Shown in pieces: positions 31,008 to 41,536 of a DNA stretch of 64,000 bases. Each line of letters starts with the position of its first letter. Position 1 is the first letter of the stretch. Where the stretch lies: contig CAILAY010000063.1 of the NCBI GenBank assembly GCA_903832285.1, forward strand, positions 1 to 64,000, read 5' to 3'. The notes beneath the pieces were generated by a model. It had not been told where the DNA came from, did no database searches, and saw only the letters and a program-made list of their open reading frames with translations. Origin of the DNA: an uncultured beta proteobacterium. Lineage in GTDB: Bacteria > Pseudomonadota > Gammaproteobacteria > Burkholderiales > Burkholderiaceae_C. A program made the translations under genes and the position numbers.

Positions 31008-32030
31008 ATGATCACCATTGCTGTCGACTGCATGGGTGGCGATCACGGCCCCAGCGTCACGCTACCGGCATGTCGTCATTTCCTTGATAAACATCCTGAT
31101 GTCTCGCTGGTGCTGGTGGGCTTGCCCCAGGCCTTGGGAGAATTTCTCCATCCGCGCGTCAGGTCCGTGATCGCCAGCGAAGTGGTGACAATGGATGATC
31201 CACTGGAAGTGGCACTGCGGCGCAAGAAAGACTCGTCCATGCGGGTGGCGATACAGCAGGTCAAGGACGGCACCGCCCAAGCCGCGGTTTCAGCGGGCAA
31301 CACTGCAGCTTTGATGGCAATTGCGCGCTATGTACTCAAGACCTTGGACGGCATTGACCGTCCAGCCATCGCCGCACAGGTTCCCAACGCGAAGGGTCGA
31401 GCCACTACCATGCTGGATTTGGGTGCCAACGTCGACTGTACGGCTGAGCACTTGCTGCAGTTTGCGGTGATGGGATCGGCCCTGGTATCGGTGCTGACCG
31501 ACAACAACAATCCGACCGTAGGCCTGCTCAACATTGGTGAAGAGGCCATCAAGGGAAGCGAGACCATCAAGCGGGCGGGGGAACTCCTGCGCACGGCAGG
31601 CGCAGCTGGCGACCTGAACTTTTTCGGCAACGTCGAAGGAAATGACGTGTTCAAGGGAACTGTGGATCTGGTGGTGTGTGACGGATTTGTTGGCAATGTG
31701 ATGTTAAAGAGTAGTGAAGGCCTTGCGAGCATGATCGTGAGCATCCTCAGGGCGGAGTTTTCCCGCAATGCCTTCACGAAGCTTGCGGCTTTTGTTGCCT
31801 ATCCGGTGATGAACGCATTGAAGAAGCGCATCGACCCGCGACGCTACAGCGGCGGCGTTCTTTTGGGTCTGCGCGGGCTGGTGTTCAAGAGCCATGGTTC
31901 GGGTGACGCGCTGACGTTTGAAACCGCGTTGACGCGCGCTTACGATTCAGCGCGCAATCATCTGCTGGACCGCGTCGTGGCCCGCATTGCTCACGCCGCT
32001 CCACTACTGCATGGCCCCACTGGTGCATGA
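31008..32030 (+). CDS. plsX: Phosphate acyltransferase PlsX
   Basis: [20 protein letters not shown]. Confidence 0.97.
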   Translation: MITIAVDCMGGDHGPSVTLPACRHFLDKHPDVSLVLVGLPQALGEFLHPRVRSVIASEVVTMDDPLEVALRRKKDSSMRVAIQQVKDGTAQAAVSAGNTAALMAIARYVLKTLDGIDRPAIAAQVPNAKGRATTMLDLGANVDCTAEHLLQFAVMGSALVSVLTDNNNPTVGLLNIGEEAIKGSETIKRAGELLRTAGAAGDLNFFGNVEGNDVFKGTVDLVVCDGFVGNVMLKSSEGLASMIVSILRAEFSRNAFTKLAAFVAYPVMNALKKRIDPRRYSGGVLLGLRGLVFKSHGSGDALTFETALTRAYDSARNHLLDRVVARIAHAAPLLHGPTGA

Positions 32031-32142
32031 GCATGGCGGCCGGGGGCGTCACCGTAGTGGACGTCGCTTAACAATGGGTAGATGCTGCGTGACATCCGGC
32101 CGCTTAGGCCTTTGACACAAAATTACGGATACGATAACTCGA

Positions 32143-33120
32143 ATGACGCGCTATTCCAGAATCACCGGCACCGGAAGCTACCTGCCGCCCAAGCGACTCA
32201 GCAACGCCGACCTGGTGGCAGAGTTGGCAACCCAGGGTATTGAGACCTCGGACGAATGGATTGTTGCGCGCACCGGAATTCGTGCTCGCCATTTCGCTGC
32301 GGCCGAAGTCTGCAGCAGTGACCTGGGTCTGAAGGCCGCACACCAGGCATTGCAGGCAGCCGGATTGCAGGCCAGCGACATCGACCTCATCATAGTGGCG
32401 ACGTCGACCCCGGACATGGTGTTTCCCTCGACGGCATGCATTTTGCAGAACAAACTCGGCGCCAACGGCTGCCCCGCTTTTGACGTGCAGGCCGTTTGCA
32501 GTGGATTCATTTACGCCCTGACGGTGGCCGATGCCATGATCAAGACCGGCGCCGCTAGCAAGGCCCTGGTGGTGGGTGCCGAAGTGTTTTCCCGTATCCT
32601 GGATTTCAAGGATCGCACCACCTGTGTTTTGTTTGGCGATGGTGCAGGTGCGGTGGTATTGCAGGCATCGAGCACACCCGGCATCCTGGCGACCGATCTT
32701 CACGCCGACGGAAAGCACGTGGCAATTCTTTGCGTGCCGGGACACGTCACAGGGGGACAGGTGTTGGGGGATCCGTTGCTCAAGATGGACGGGCAGGCGG
32801 TCTTCAAACTGGCCGTAGGCGTGCTTGAGTCCACGGCCCATACAGTTCTGGCCAAGGCCGGACTGACAGCAGCCGACATCGACTGGCTGATACCTCATCA
32901 GGCTAATATCCGGATCATGCATGGAACGGTGCGCAAGCTCAAAATCCCGTTGTCGAAATTGATAGTGACTGTGGATCAGCATGGCAACACTTCGGCGGCC
33001 TCGATTCCGCTGGCGCTGGATTCGGCAGTTCGCACGGGCAAGGTCAAGAAAGGCGATACGCTGATGTTGGAAGGTGTCGGCGGCGGTTTTACCTGGGGCT
33101 CGGTGCTACTGAAAATGTAG
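32143..33120 (+). CDS. fabH: Beta-ketoacyl-ACP synthase III
   Basis: [44 protein letters not shown]. Confidence 0.97.
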   Translation: MTRYSRITGTGSYLPPKRLSNADLVAELATQGIETSDEWIVARTGIRARHFAAAEVCSSDLGLKAAHQALQAAGLQASDIDLIIVATSTPDMVFPSTACILQNKLGANGCPAFDVQAVCSGFIYALTVADAMIKTGAASKALVVGAEVFSRILDFKDRTTCVLFGDGAGAVVLQASSTPGILATDLHADGKHVAILCVPGHVTGGQVLGDPLLKMDGQAVFKLAVGVLESTAHTVLAKAGLTAADIDWLIPHQANIRIMHGTVRKLKIPLSKLIVTVDQHGNTSAASIPLALDSAVRTGKVKKGDTLMLEGVGGGFTWGSVLLKM

Positions 33121-33171
33121 CGCTGGCATGGGTTTCGATACGATTTTTCACTTTATAGCTCAATTGAAAAT

Positions 33172-34122
33172 ATGAAGAAGTTCGCCTTCGTCTTTCCGGG
33201 CCAGGGATCCCAGTCTGTAGGGATGCTGGATGCCTGGGGCCAACACCCACTGGTGGTGCAGGCCCTGCAAGAAGCCTCCGAGGCACTGGGTGAGGATCTG
33301 GCACAACTCATTTCCCAAGGGCCCAAAGATGCCCTGGCGTTGACGACCAACACTCAACCGGTGATGCTGGTGGCCGGGGTGGCCGTGTATCGGGTGTGGA
33401 TGGCCGAGGTGGGCGTGGCGCCCGAGTTGGTGGCGGGGCATTCCCTGGGTGAGTATTCGGCCCTCGTGGCCGCGGGCGTACTGACACTGGCGCAGGCCGC
33501 TCCGTTGGTGCGGTTTCGCGCCCAGGCGATGCAACAGGCGGTGCCGGTGGGGGTTGGCGCCATGGCGGCGGTACTGGGCCTGGATTCAGCACAGGTCGTG
33601 GCGGCGTGTGCGCAGACCCAGGCCAGTTTTGGCGCAGGCAGTACCGAAGTGGTCGAGGCTGCAAATTTCAATGACCCGGCGCAGACCGTGATTGCCGGCA
33701 GCAAGGCGGCAGTGGAAAAGGCCTGCGAACTGCTCAAATCCATCGGAGCGAAAAGGACCTTGCCGTTGCCGGTGTCTGCACCTTTTCATTCCAGTTTGAT
33801 GAAACCCGCTGCGGAACAACTCAAGACCAGGCTGGAATCGGTGAACTTTACCGCGCCCACGATTCCCGTCCTCAACAACGTCGATGTCGCAATGGAATCG
33901 GACGTCAAACGGATTCGAGATGCACTGGTGCGACAGGCCTTTGGGCCGGTACGATGGGTCGAGTGCGTGCGGGCCATGCAGGCGCGCGGACTGGTTGACG
34001 TGGTTGAATGTGGTCCAGGCAAGGTTCTGGCCGGGTTGACCAGGCGCATAGACGCCAGTCTCAACGGCCTGGCGCTGTTTGATCCGGCCAGTCTGACCCT
34101 AGTGAAGGAGCAATTGGCATGA
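33172..34122 (+). CDS. fabD: Malonyl-CoA-ACP transacylase
   Basis: FAFVFPGQGSQSVGM, GHSLGEYSAL. Confidence 0.97.
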   Translation: MKKFAFVFPGQGSQSVGMLDAWGQHPLVVQALQEASEALGEDLAQLISQGPKDALALTTNTQPVMLVAGVAVYRVWMAEVGVAPELVAGHSLGEYSALVAAGVLTLAQAAPLVRFRAQAMQQAVPVGVGAMAAVLGLDSAQVVAACAQTQASFGAGSTEVVEAANFNDPAQTVIAGSKAAVEKACELLKSIGAKRTLPLPVSAPFHSSLMKPAAEQLKTRLESVNFTAPTIPVLNNVDVAMESDVKRIRDALVRQAFGPVRWVECVRAMQARGLVDVVECGPGKVLAGLTRRIDASLNGLALFDPASLTLVKEQLA

Positions 34123-34865
34123 GTGACATGAAATTTGAAGGACAGGTGGCGCTGGTGACCGGTGCCACGCGCGGTATTGGCGCGGCGATCGCGCTGGAGT
34201 TGGCGCAACTTGGATTGCGGGTCATCGGCACCGCAACCAGCGAAGATGGGGCTGCGCGAATCAGCCAAGCTCTCGCGCCCTTTCCGGGCTGCTGTGGCCG
34301 CGTCTTGAACGTGACAGATGGCGCTGCAGCCGATAGCCTGATCGACGCGCTGGTGAAGGAATACGGTGCCTTGCAGGTACTGGTGAACAACGCCGGCATC
34401 ACGCGCGACACGCTCGCGATGCGCATGAAAGACGAGGATTGGGATGCCGTGCTGGACACCAATCTCAAGGCCGTGTTCCGCATGAGTCGCTCGGTGATGC
34501 GCACCATGATGAAGCAGCGCTATGGCCGCATCATCAGCATCACCTCGGTGGTGGGTGCGTCCGGCAATCCGGGTCAGGCCAACTATGCGGCCTCGAAGGC
34601 GGGGGTTGCCGGGATGACGCGGGCGCTGGCGCGTGAACTAGGTTCGCGCAACATCACGGTCAATTGCGTGGCACCCGGGTTCATAGAAACCGACATGACG
34701 GCGAGCTTGCCGCCGGAGCAACAGAAAGCACTGATGGGGCAGATCCCCGTGGGCCACCTGGGTCAACCTGCCGACATCGCCCACGCCGTTGCCTTCCTTG
34801 CGTCGCCACGGGCCAATTATGTGACCGGTCAGGAGTTGCACGTGAACGGCGGCATGTACATGTAA
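34119..34865 (+). CDS. fabG: 3-oxoacyl-ACP reductase
   Basis: VTGATRGIGAAIAL, NNAGITRD, YAASKAGVAGMTRALA. Confidence 0.97.
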   Translation: MSDMKFEGQVALVTGATRGIGAAIALELAQLGLRVIGTATSEDGAARISQALAPFPGCCGRVLNVTDGAAADSLIDALVKEYGALQVLVNNAGITRDTLAMRMKDEDWDAVLDTNLKAVFRMSRSVMRTMMKQRYGRIISITSVVGASGNPGQANYAASKAGVAGMTRALARELGSRNITVNCVAPGFIETDMTASLPPEQQKALMGQIPVGHLGQPADIAHAVAFLASPRANYVTGQELHVNGGMYM

Positions 34866-34967
34866 TTGCAAGCCGGTGAGTCCGCCCGGTGGCAGGCGTT
34901 GGAGCGTTGGCTTTGATGTGAAAGATCTGGCGTTCACGACTCGATGCGTTTCGCAGCCGAAGCATGA

Positions 34968-35258
<291 letters not shown>

Positions 35259-35265
35259 CAAGCGC

Positions 35266-36513
35266 ATGAGCCGTCGCCGAGTTGTTGTAACCGGTCTGGG
35301 TTGCGTCAGCCCCGTGGGCAATACGGTGGCGCAGGCGTGGGCCAATGTGGTCGCCGGTCAGTCTGGCATAGCACTGATCACCAAGTTTGATACCGGCAAC
35401 TTTGCCTGCAAGATCGCGGGTGAAGTCAAAGGTTTTGACGTTGAGTCGTATATGTCGGCCAAAGAGGCCAGGTCGATGGACACGTTCATTCACTATGGCA
35501 TTGCGGCCGCGGCCCAAGCCGTCACCGACGCAGGTCTTAAGACCGGGGCGAACTTGGATGACGAGGAGTCGACGCGGATCGGTTGCGCGATCGGCTCCGG
35601 GATTGGCGGCTTGCCGCTGATTGAAGAATCCATCGCTGAACTTATCAGTCGGGGACCGCGCCGCATCTCGCCATTCTTTGTGCCGTCCACCATCATCAAC
35701 ATGATTGCCGGACATGTTTCCATACGCTATGGATTCAAGGGTCCCAACATCGCGGTGGTGACAGCCTGCACGACTGGGCTGCACTGCATCGGACAGGCGG
35801 GGCGGATGATCGAATATGGCGATGCTGATGTGATGGTGGCGGGCGGGTCCGAAGCCTGCGTGTCACCCTTGGGCATCGGCGGCTTCGCCGCCATGCGGGC
35901 GCTCTCAACGCGCAATGACGATCCGGCAACGGCATCGCGCCCGTGGGACCGGGACCGCGATGGTTTCATCCTGGGCGAAGGTGCCGGGATCATGGTGCTG
36001 GAGGAATACGAGCACGCCAAGGCCCGCGGCGCCCGTATTTACGCGGAACTGGCCGGTTTCGGAATGAGCGCGGATGCCGGTCATATGACAGCGCCCAATA
36101 TGGATGGGCCGCGACGGGCCATGGTGAGCGCGATGCACAACGCCGGAGTGAATCCCGATCAGGTTGATTACCTGAACGCGCACGGCACCTCCACGCCCCT
36201 GGGTGACATCAACGAGAGCAAGGCCATCAAGGCTGCGCTGGGTGAGCATGCGCACAAGATCGTGGTCAACTCCACCAAATCCATGACGGGCCACCTGCTG
36301 GGCGGCGCTGGCGGGCTGGAGTCGGTGTTCACGGTGCTGGCATTGCACCATCAGGTGAGTCCGCCCACCATCAACATCTTCAACCAGGATCCGGATTGCG
36401 ATCTGGATTACTGTGCCAACACCGCACGCGATCTCCCGATTGAAGTGGCTTTGAAAAATAATTTCGGCTTCGGTGGCACCAACGGATCGTTGGTGTTCAA
36501 GCGACTGAGTTAG
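35266..36513 (+). CDS. fabF: Beta-ketoacyl-ACP synthase II
   Basis: [40 protein letters not shown]. Confidence 0.97.
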   Translation: MSRRRVVVTGLGCVSPVGNTVAQAWANVVAGQSGIALITKFDTGNFACKIAGEVKGFDVESYMSAKEARSMDTFIHYGIAAAAQAVTDAGLKTGANLDDEESTRIGCAIGSGIGGLPLIEESIAELISRGPRRISPFFVPSTIINMIAGHVSIRYGFKGPNIAVVTACTTGLHCIGQAGRMIEYGDADVMVAGGSEACVSPLGIGGFAAMRALSTRNDDPATASRPWDRDRDGFILGEGAGIMVLEEYEHAKARGARIYAELAGFGMSADAGHMTAPNMDGPRRAMVSAMHNAGVNPDQVDYLNAHGTSTPLGDINESKAIKAALGEHAHKIVVNSTKSMTGHLLGGAGGLESVFTVLALHHQVSPPTINIFNQDPDCDLDYCANTARDLPIEVALKNNFGFGGTNGSLVFKRLS

Positions 36514-36521
36514 TTTGCCCC

Positions 36522-36968
36522 ATGCATCACGCCCCAGCGGTTAGTTTCCCGTTGGGACGCACGAGATTCCAGGCCTACCTCCTGTGTTCCTTATGGTTGG
36601 CTGGGATGGGTGTCGTTGGCGTTTGGTGCGCACATCAGTTGCACTGGGGTTGGCGGCAAGCATTGGGAATGCTTGCGGTGATGACTGGTGGCTTGCTGGC
36701 GCTTCACTGGTGGCGGGCGCAACGCGAGGGCGTGCTGTGCTGGGACGGAGAGTGCTGGCAGGCGCGCTTTGTGGGCTTGACCGTGACGGGGGGAGTTTCT
36801 GTCCAACTCGATCTACAACGTCAAATGTGGCTGAGACTGCGCAGCAGCACGCCACCTGCAGATTATTGGTTATGGCTGGAGCGTGATACAGACCGGACAG
36901 CCTGGCGTGACCTGAGGCGTGCGGTATATTCCCGCGCCGGCGGGACAAACGCCGCGGACCCGATGTAG
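36522..36968 (+). CDS. YgfX/CptA-like small membrane protein
   Basis: Two N-terminal TM segments, then GVLCWDGECWQ...MWLRLRSS...WLWLERDTDRTAWRDLRRAVYSR, resembling E. coli YgfX (LRWQGQEW...MLRLRSD...LWLAADSMDEAEWRDLRRIL). Confidence 0.65.
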   Translation: MHHAPAVSFPLGRTRFQAYLLCSLWLAGMGVVGVWCAHQLHWGWRQALGMLAVMTGGLLALHWWRAQREGVLCWDGECWQARFVGLTVTGGVSVQLDLQRQMWLRLRSSTPPADYWLWLERDTDRTAWRDLRRAVYSRAGGTNAADPM

Positions 36969-36979
36969 TCTGTATTCCA

Positions 36980-37612
36980 ATGACCGAAATCGACTCCAGT
37001 CAAGTTTCACCTCCCGACATCGACACGATGCTGGTGCAGCGCGCCGTGGCCGGGGATCAGGGTGCGTTCGAGCTGCTGGTGATCAAGTACCAAAGGCGCA
37101 TCCAGCGCTTGGTCGCGCGCATGGTCCGCGACGTCGATCTGGTGGAGGACATTGCCCAGGAGACATTCATCCGGGCCTATCGGGCGTTGCATCAGTTTCG
37201 CGGCGACGCACAGTTCTACACCTGGCTCTACCGGATTGCCGTGAATACGGCCAAGAAGGCGCTGCTGGAAATGAAGCGCGACCCCACCGTGTCCGAATCG
37301 AGCCTTCGCGCGGGTCCAGACGATGACGAAACTTCGCAGCCTGGATTGGAACTAATCAGCGCAGAAACACCCGAAACCGTGTTGGCGGCGAAGGATATTG
37401 GCAGGGCCGTAAACGCTGCGCTGGATGCCCTGCCTGAGGACCTGCGTCAGGCCTTGACACTGCGGGAACTGGACGGGCTTACGTACGAGGAGATTGCCGA
37501 GGTGATGAGTTGTCCGATCGGCACCGTGCGATCGAGAATCTTCCGAGCGCGAGAGGCGATCTCGGTGATGGTCAAGCCGATGCTGGAGAGCAGCATGGGG
37601 AAGCGTTGGTAG
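36980..37612 (+). CDS. rpoE: RNA polymerase sigma factor RpoE (AlgU-type ECF)
   Basis: DLVEDIAQETFIRAYRALHQFRGDAQFYTWLYRIAVNTAKK; LRELDGLTYEEIAEVMSCPIGTVRSRIFRAREAI. Confidence 0.96.
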   Translation: MTEIDSSQVSPPDIDTMLVQRAVAGDQGAFELLVIKYQRRIQRLVARMVRDVDLVEDIAQETFIRAYRALHQFRGDAQFYTWLYRIAVNTAKKALLEMKRDPTVSESSLRAGPDDDETSQPGLELISAETPETVLAAKDIGRAVNAALDALPEDLRQALTLRELDGLTYEEIAEVMSCPIGTVRSRIFRAREAISVMVKPMLESSMGKRW

Positions 37613-37682
37613 CACATGTCGGAACGAAACGAGATTGGCGACAAATTTTTGGGCAAACGATTCTGTTGGAAGGTGATTTGAA

Positions 37683-38330
37683 ATGAACGATTCCTTGCGT
37701 GTCGCCGAATTGGTGTCTGATCTGATGGACGCTCGATTGAGCGAGCAGGCGTTTGCAGAAGCGGTGGGAGAGGTCGCGCTTACCGGGCACGCCCGCGAGA
37801 AATGGAACACCTACCACCTGATGGGCGATCTGCTGCGCTCAGGTAAGCCGATGACTCTATCGGACGATGCTGGGTTTCTGAGTCGTTTCCAGCAGCGCCT
37901 GCAGGCCGAGACCGCGGTGCCATTGGCCCCCGCAAACGGTTTCCGATCCCTACTGACCGGCGCTGAAGGGGCGATCGTTGCGCCGACAGTTGCCCAGGGT
38001 TCCAGGGCAGCGAATGATGCCCATTTTCTTTGGAAGTGGGTCGGCGGACTGGCCTCGCTGGCCGTGGTTGGCATAGTCGGCTGGAATGTGGCGGGCGATA
38101 TTCTGGCCCCCAGTTCGGAGCGCCAATTGGCCCAGGTCCAACCGGCTGCACCGACCACGGTGCTGGTTGAGACATCGGACGACGGTCAGGTGATGATCCG
38201 CGATCCGCGACTGGATCGCCTGCTGATGGCGCACAGGCAGTCGGGCGGTCAATCGGCATTGCAAGTCCCTTCAGGCTTTCTGCGCAGTGCCACCTTTGAA
38301 GTATCCAATCGCCAGGATTTGCCAAACTGA
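37683..38330 (+). CDS. rseA: Anti-sigma E factor RseA/MucA
   Basis: Cytoplasmic SLRVAELVSDLMDARL domain plus single TM; follows rpoE. Confidence 0.88.
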   Translation: MNDSLRVAELVSDLMDARLSEQAFAEAVGEVALTGHAREKWNTYHLMGDLLRSGKPMTLSDDAGFLSRFQQRLQAETAVPLAPANGFRSLLTGAEGAIVAPTVAQGSRAANDAHFLWKWVGGLASLAVVGIVGWNVAGDILAPSSERQLAQVQPAAPTTVLVETSDDGQVMIRDPRLDRLLMAHRQSGGQSALQVPSGFLRSATFEVSNRQDLPN

Positions 38331-38371
38331 TTTGAATTGACTGGCGACCTGTCAACGCTGAAAGTGTATCC

Positions 38372-39406
38372 ATGTACCTGAATTTGGGCCGCGTCTTGAT
38401 ATGGCTGTGCGCACTCGCGCTGCAGTCGATCACGGTCGCGCAACCGTCACTCGGAGGGAGCGTAGTCCGCGAAGGTGGGCGACCTGTGGAGCGCAGCACG
38501 GGCGAGTGGCTGCTTCGCATGCACGAGGCGACGCGGCATGGGGCCTACGTGGGAACTTTTGTGGTCTCCTCGGCCACCGGTGGCATGTCCAGTTCGCGCA
38601 TCTGGCATGTGTGCGATGGCGCGCAACAGGTGGAGAGGGTTGATGCGCTCACCGGAGCCCCGAGGTCAACGTACCGGCACAACGACCAGGTGACGACCTT
38701 CCTGCCGCGCAGCGGGTTGGTATTGCAGGAGCGACGCGACTCTCTGCGCTTGTTTTCCGATCTTTTGCAGAACCAGGACGCTGCAATTTCGGGGTTCTAT
38801 TCCGCGCGGCTGGTCGGTGCTGATCGGGTGGCGGGTGTGGATGCAGACGTGTTGCTGCTAGAGCCCCGTGATCGGATGCGTTTTGGTTACCGGGTCTGGA
38901 GCGAAAGGGAAAGTGGCTTGGTGGTGAAACTGCAGACACTGGATAGGGACGGCCGCGTTTTGGAGCAGGCGGCATTTTCCGATTTGCGATTGGATGTCCG
39001 AATCAACATGGGGCAGTTGATCGAAATGATGGGCAGAACCCAGGGCTATCGCGTTGAGCGGGTGGAACCGGTGGCGACCACCGCAGCCGCAGAGGGCTGG
39101 GTGATCAAGTCCGGTGTGGCTGGATTCAAGCTGACTAGTTGCATACGGCGACCCTTCGCGGGACCGACGCCGCCGGGCGACCGGCAAGGGCGCACCATTC
39201 AGTGGATTTTTTCGGATGGTTTGGCGTCGGTGTCGCTGTTTGTGGAACCGTTGGACAGCCACGCCATGGCACATGACGCCTCGCTTGCGGTGGGCGCCAC
39301 GCGCCTGCTGTCAAGGCAAATCCAGGGTGGCTGGTTGACCGTAGTGGGGGAGGTTCCGCAGCAGACCCTCCAGGCCTTTTCCGAAAGTCTGGAGCGGGCG
39401 CGATGA
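38372..39406 (+). CDS. rseB: MucB/RseB-family regulatory periplasmic protein
   Basis: Signal peptide, MHEATRHGAYVGTFVV, position between rseA and degP. Confidence 0.9.
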   Translation: MYLNLGRVLIWLCALALQSITVAQPSLGGSVVREGGRPVERSTGEWLLRMHEATRHGAYVGTFVVSSATGGMSSSRIWHVCDGAQQVERVDALTGAPRSTYRHNDQVTTFLPRSGLVLQERRDSLRLFSDLLQNQDAAISGFYSARLVGADRVAGVDADVLLLEPRDRMRFGYRVWSERESGLVVKLQTLDRDGRVLEQAAFSDLRLDVRINMGQLIEMMGRTQGYRVERVEPVATTAAAEGWVIKSGVAGFKLTSCIRRPFAGPTPPGDRQGRTIQWIFSDGLASVSLFVEPLDSHAMAHDASLAVGATRLLSRQIQGGWLTVVGEVPQQTLQAFSESLERAR

Positions 39407-39565
39407 CCCCTCGTTGTCGGTTGTTTCCCCTGACGGCGGGTTATCGATGCGGCATTGAATTTTTTCACTGAGAACGGATCTAGAGGGAGCGGGATCCAAG
39501 GTGGCAAGCGCGCCGAGTCAGGATGTTCCCGGCGAACGAATCCAACTATTATTTATGAAAGGTCG

Positions 39566-41035
39566 ATGATGTTGCAATTCAAGTGGAAAAGTGCGTGGTC
39601 CTTGATGCTGTTTATGGTGATGGCGACTGCGGGTGGCGTTGCCCTTGTGCCGTCCAGTCTGGCGGTGGCGCAAGTTCGCGGTTTGCCTGATTTCACGGAG
39701 TTGGTGGAGCAGGTGGGCCCGTCAGTAGTGAACATCCGCACTTCGGAAAAGGTGACCGCCAGAGCAGGGTCCGACAACGGCATGGACGAGCAAATGCAGG
39801 AGTTCTTCCGACGCTTTGGCATCCCCATGCCCGATGTGCCGCGTCAGGCTCCTCATGGGCAACGGTCGCAGCCGCGACCAGAGGATCAGCCGCGCGGCGT
39901 GGGGTCCGGCTTTGTGCTCACCAGCGATGGCTTCATCATGACGAACGCGCATGTGGTCGACGGCGCTGATGAAGTGATCGTGACGCTGACTGACAAGCGC
40001 GAATTCAAGGCCAGGATCGTGGGTGCGGACAAGCGCAGCGACGTGGCCGTGGTGAAGATCGAGGCCAGCGGCTTGCCGGCGGTGAAACTGGGTGACGTGA
40101 ATCGCCTCAAGGTGGGCGAATGGGTCATGGCCATCGGTTCACCGTTCGGGCTGGAGAACAGCGTTACTGCGGGCATCGTCAGCGCCAAGCAGCGCGATAC
40201 GGGGGAACTGCTTCCATTGATCCAGACTGATGTCGCCATCAATCCCGGTAATTCCGGGGGGCCGCTCATCAACATGCGTGGCGAGGTGGTGGGCATCAAC
40301 AGCCAGATCTATTCACGATCCGGCGGCTTCATGGGAATCTCGTTTGCGATACCGATTGACGAGGCGGCGCGGGTGAGCGACCAGTTGCGTGCCTCGGGCC
40401 GGGTTACGCGCGGACGTCTGGGGGTTCAGATAGGTCCCGTGAGCAAGGACCTGGCGGAGTCCATTGGTCTTGGCAAGGCACGCGGAGCGCTGGTGGCCAG
40501 CGTTGAAGCGGGCGCACCGGCTGAAAAGGCCGGGATTGAGGCCGGAGACATCATCGTCAAGTTTGACGGCAAGGCGATCGAGAAGCACAGCGATCTGCCT
40601 CTGACTGTGGGCAACACGAAACCCGGTACACGCAGCACCGTCACAGTGTTCCGCCGCGGCAGCATGAGAGACTTGAGCGTCCACGTGGCCGAATTCGATC
40701 CGGTTAAGGCGGGCAAGAAGGCGGGTCTCAAGGAAGAAAAATCCAAAGTCGGCTCGGGTGCCCAAGCCTTGGGGTTGTCGGTGAGCGAACTGACGGACGC
40801 GCAGAAGGAAGAGATGAAGATCAAGGGCGGCGTGAGGGTGGACTCAGCCACGGAGGGCGCGGCGCGGGCTGGTTTGAGCGAGGGCGATGTGATTGTGGGC
40901 CTAGGCAACACCGAGGTCGCCAATGTCAAGGAATTTGAAGCGGCTGCTGCCAAGGCCGATAGAAACAAGACCATCAGCGTGTTGGTGCGGCGCGGCGAAA
41001 TGGCGCAGTACCTGCTGATCCGACCGGGCCATTGA
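39566..41035 (+). CDS. degP: DegP/MucD-type periplasmic serine protease
   Basis: GSGFVLTSDGFIMTNAHVV, LIQTDVAINPGNSGGPLIN, two PDZ domains; start trimmed. Confidence 0.95.
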   Translation: MMLQFKWKSAWSLMLFMVMATAGGVALVPSSLAVAQVRGLPDFTELVEQVGPSVVNIRTSEKVTARAGSDNGMDEQMQEFFRRFGIPMPDVPRQAPHGQRSQPRPEDQPRGVGSGFVLTSDGFIMTNAHVVDGADEVIVTLTDKREFKARIVGADKRSDVAVVKIEASGLPAVKLGDVNRLKVGEWVMAIGSPFGLENSVTAGIVSAKQRDTGELLPLIQTDVAINPGNSGGPLINMRGEVVGINSQIYSRSGGFMGISFAIPIDEAARVSDQLRASGRVTRGRLGVQIGPVSKDLAESIGLGKARGALVASVEAGAPAEKAGIEAGDIIVKFDGKAIEKHSDLPLTVGNTKPGTRSTVTVFRRGSMRDLSVHVAEFDPVKAGKKAGLKEEKSKVGSGAQALGLSVSELTDAQKEEMKIKGGVRVDSATEGAARAGLSEGDVIVGLGNTEVANVKEFEAAAAKADRNKTISVLVRRGEMAQYLLIRPGH

Positions 41036-41051
41036 CGCTGTGCGTCTTGGG

Positions 41052-41079
41052 AAAGGCCCGAATCGCAGTCGGGCCTTTC
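41052..41079 (+). terminator. Intrinsic terminator after degP
   Basis: AAAGGCCCGA-ATCGCAG-TCGGGCCTTTCT, 10-bp stem. Confidence 0.8.
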
Positions 41080-41326
41080 TGGCGTTGGGGCGCAGCGAAA
41101 AAAACACGACAACGAAAAATAATTCTTCATGGATCGGACCCTGATGAATGTTTGCAATCACTAACATTCAATGGAATCAATCACGAAACTGTATAGAATT
41201 GGACGGTTCTACAGCCAATTTCTGGCATAACGATTGTGTCTAATCCACGATGTGGGATGTCCACTGGTGATGGCTGCATGATCCACAGATCACCCACATG
41301 TTGTTCAGTTCAATGCAGTGAATTAA

Positions 41327-41335
41327 TGTGGATAA
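41327..41335 (-). promoter_or_regulatory. Perfect DnaA box (TTATCCACA on minus strand)
   Basis: TGTGGATAA on + strand; near-match TGATCCACA at 41279-41287; AT-rich flank GTTGTTTATAAGTTTTATG. Confidence 0.5.
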
Positions 41336-41462
41336 GTTGTTTATAAGTTTTATGTTGCTGGACTACAACGACTCAAATTAGCCAATTCCGACACTATGCG
41401 CACCGATGTTTTTGCCTACAATGAAGTTCCAACTATCGCAGTTGCCAATGATTGTTGGTTCT

Positions 41463-41492
41463 GGGCGCGTCGTTTTCGACGCGCCCTTTTTT
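41463..41492 (+). terminator. Strong intrinsic terminator 44 nt upstream of lepA
   Basis: GGGCGCGTCG-TTTT-CGACGCGCCC then TTTTTT: 10-bp perfect stem, 4-nt loop, U-tract. Confidence 0.9.
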
Positions 41493-41536
41493 CTTGCCCG
41501 TGCCGTTTCAATTCAATTACTTAAAGCTCTTCGTTG

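Noticed and set aside
37811-38520. Antisense ORFs in the rseA-rseB region (115-246 aa)
   Set aside because: Pro/Arg/Ser-rich translations typical of GC-rich antisense frames; sense genes are clear.
41182-41215. Sigma-E-like promoter GAAACT-N16/17-TCTAC upstream of the sRNA/lepA region
   Set aside because: The -35 lacks the GGAAC core and the -10 is weak; too degenerate to claim.
41240-41360. Interpretation of the DnaA-box cluster as the chromosomal oriC
   Set aside because: No dnaA, dnaN, rpmH or parAB neighbours; only one perfect box. Kept only as a possible DnaA-binding locus.
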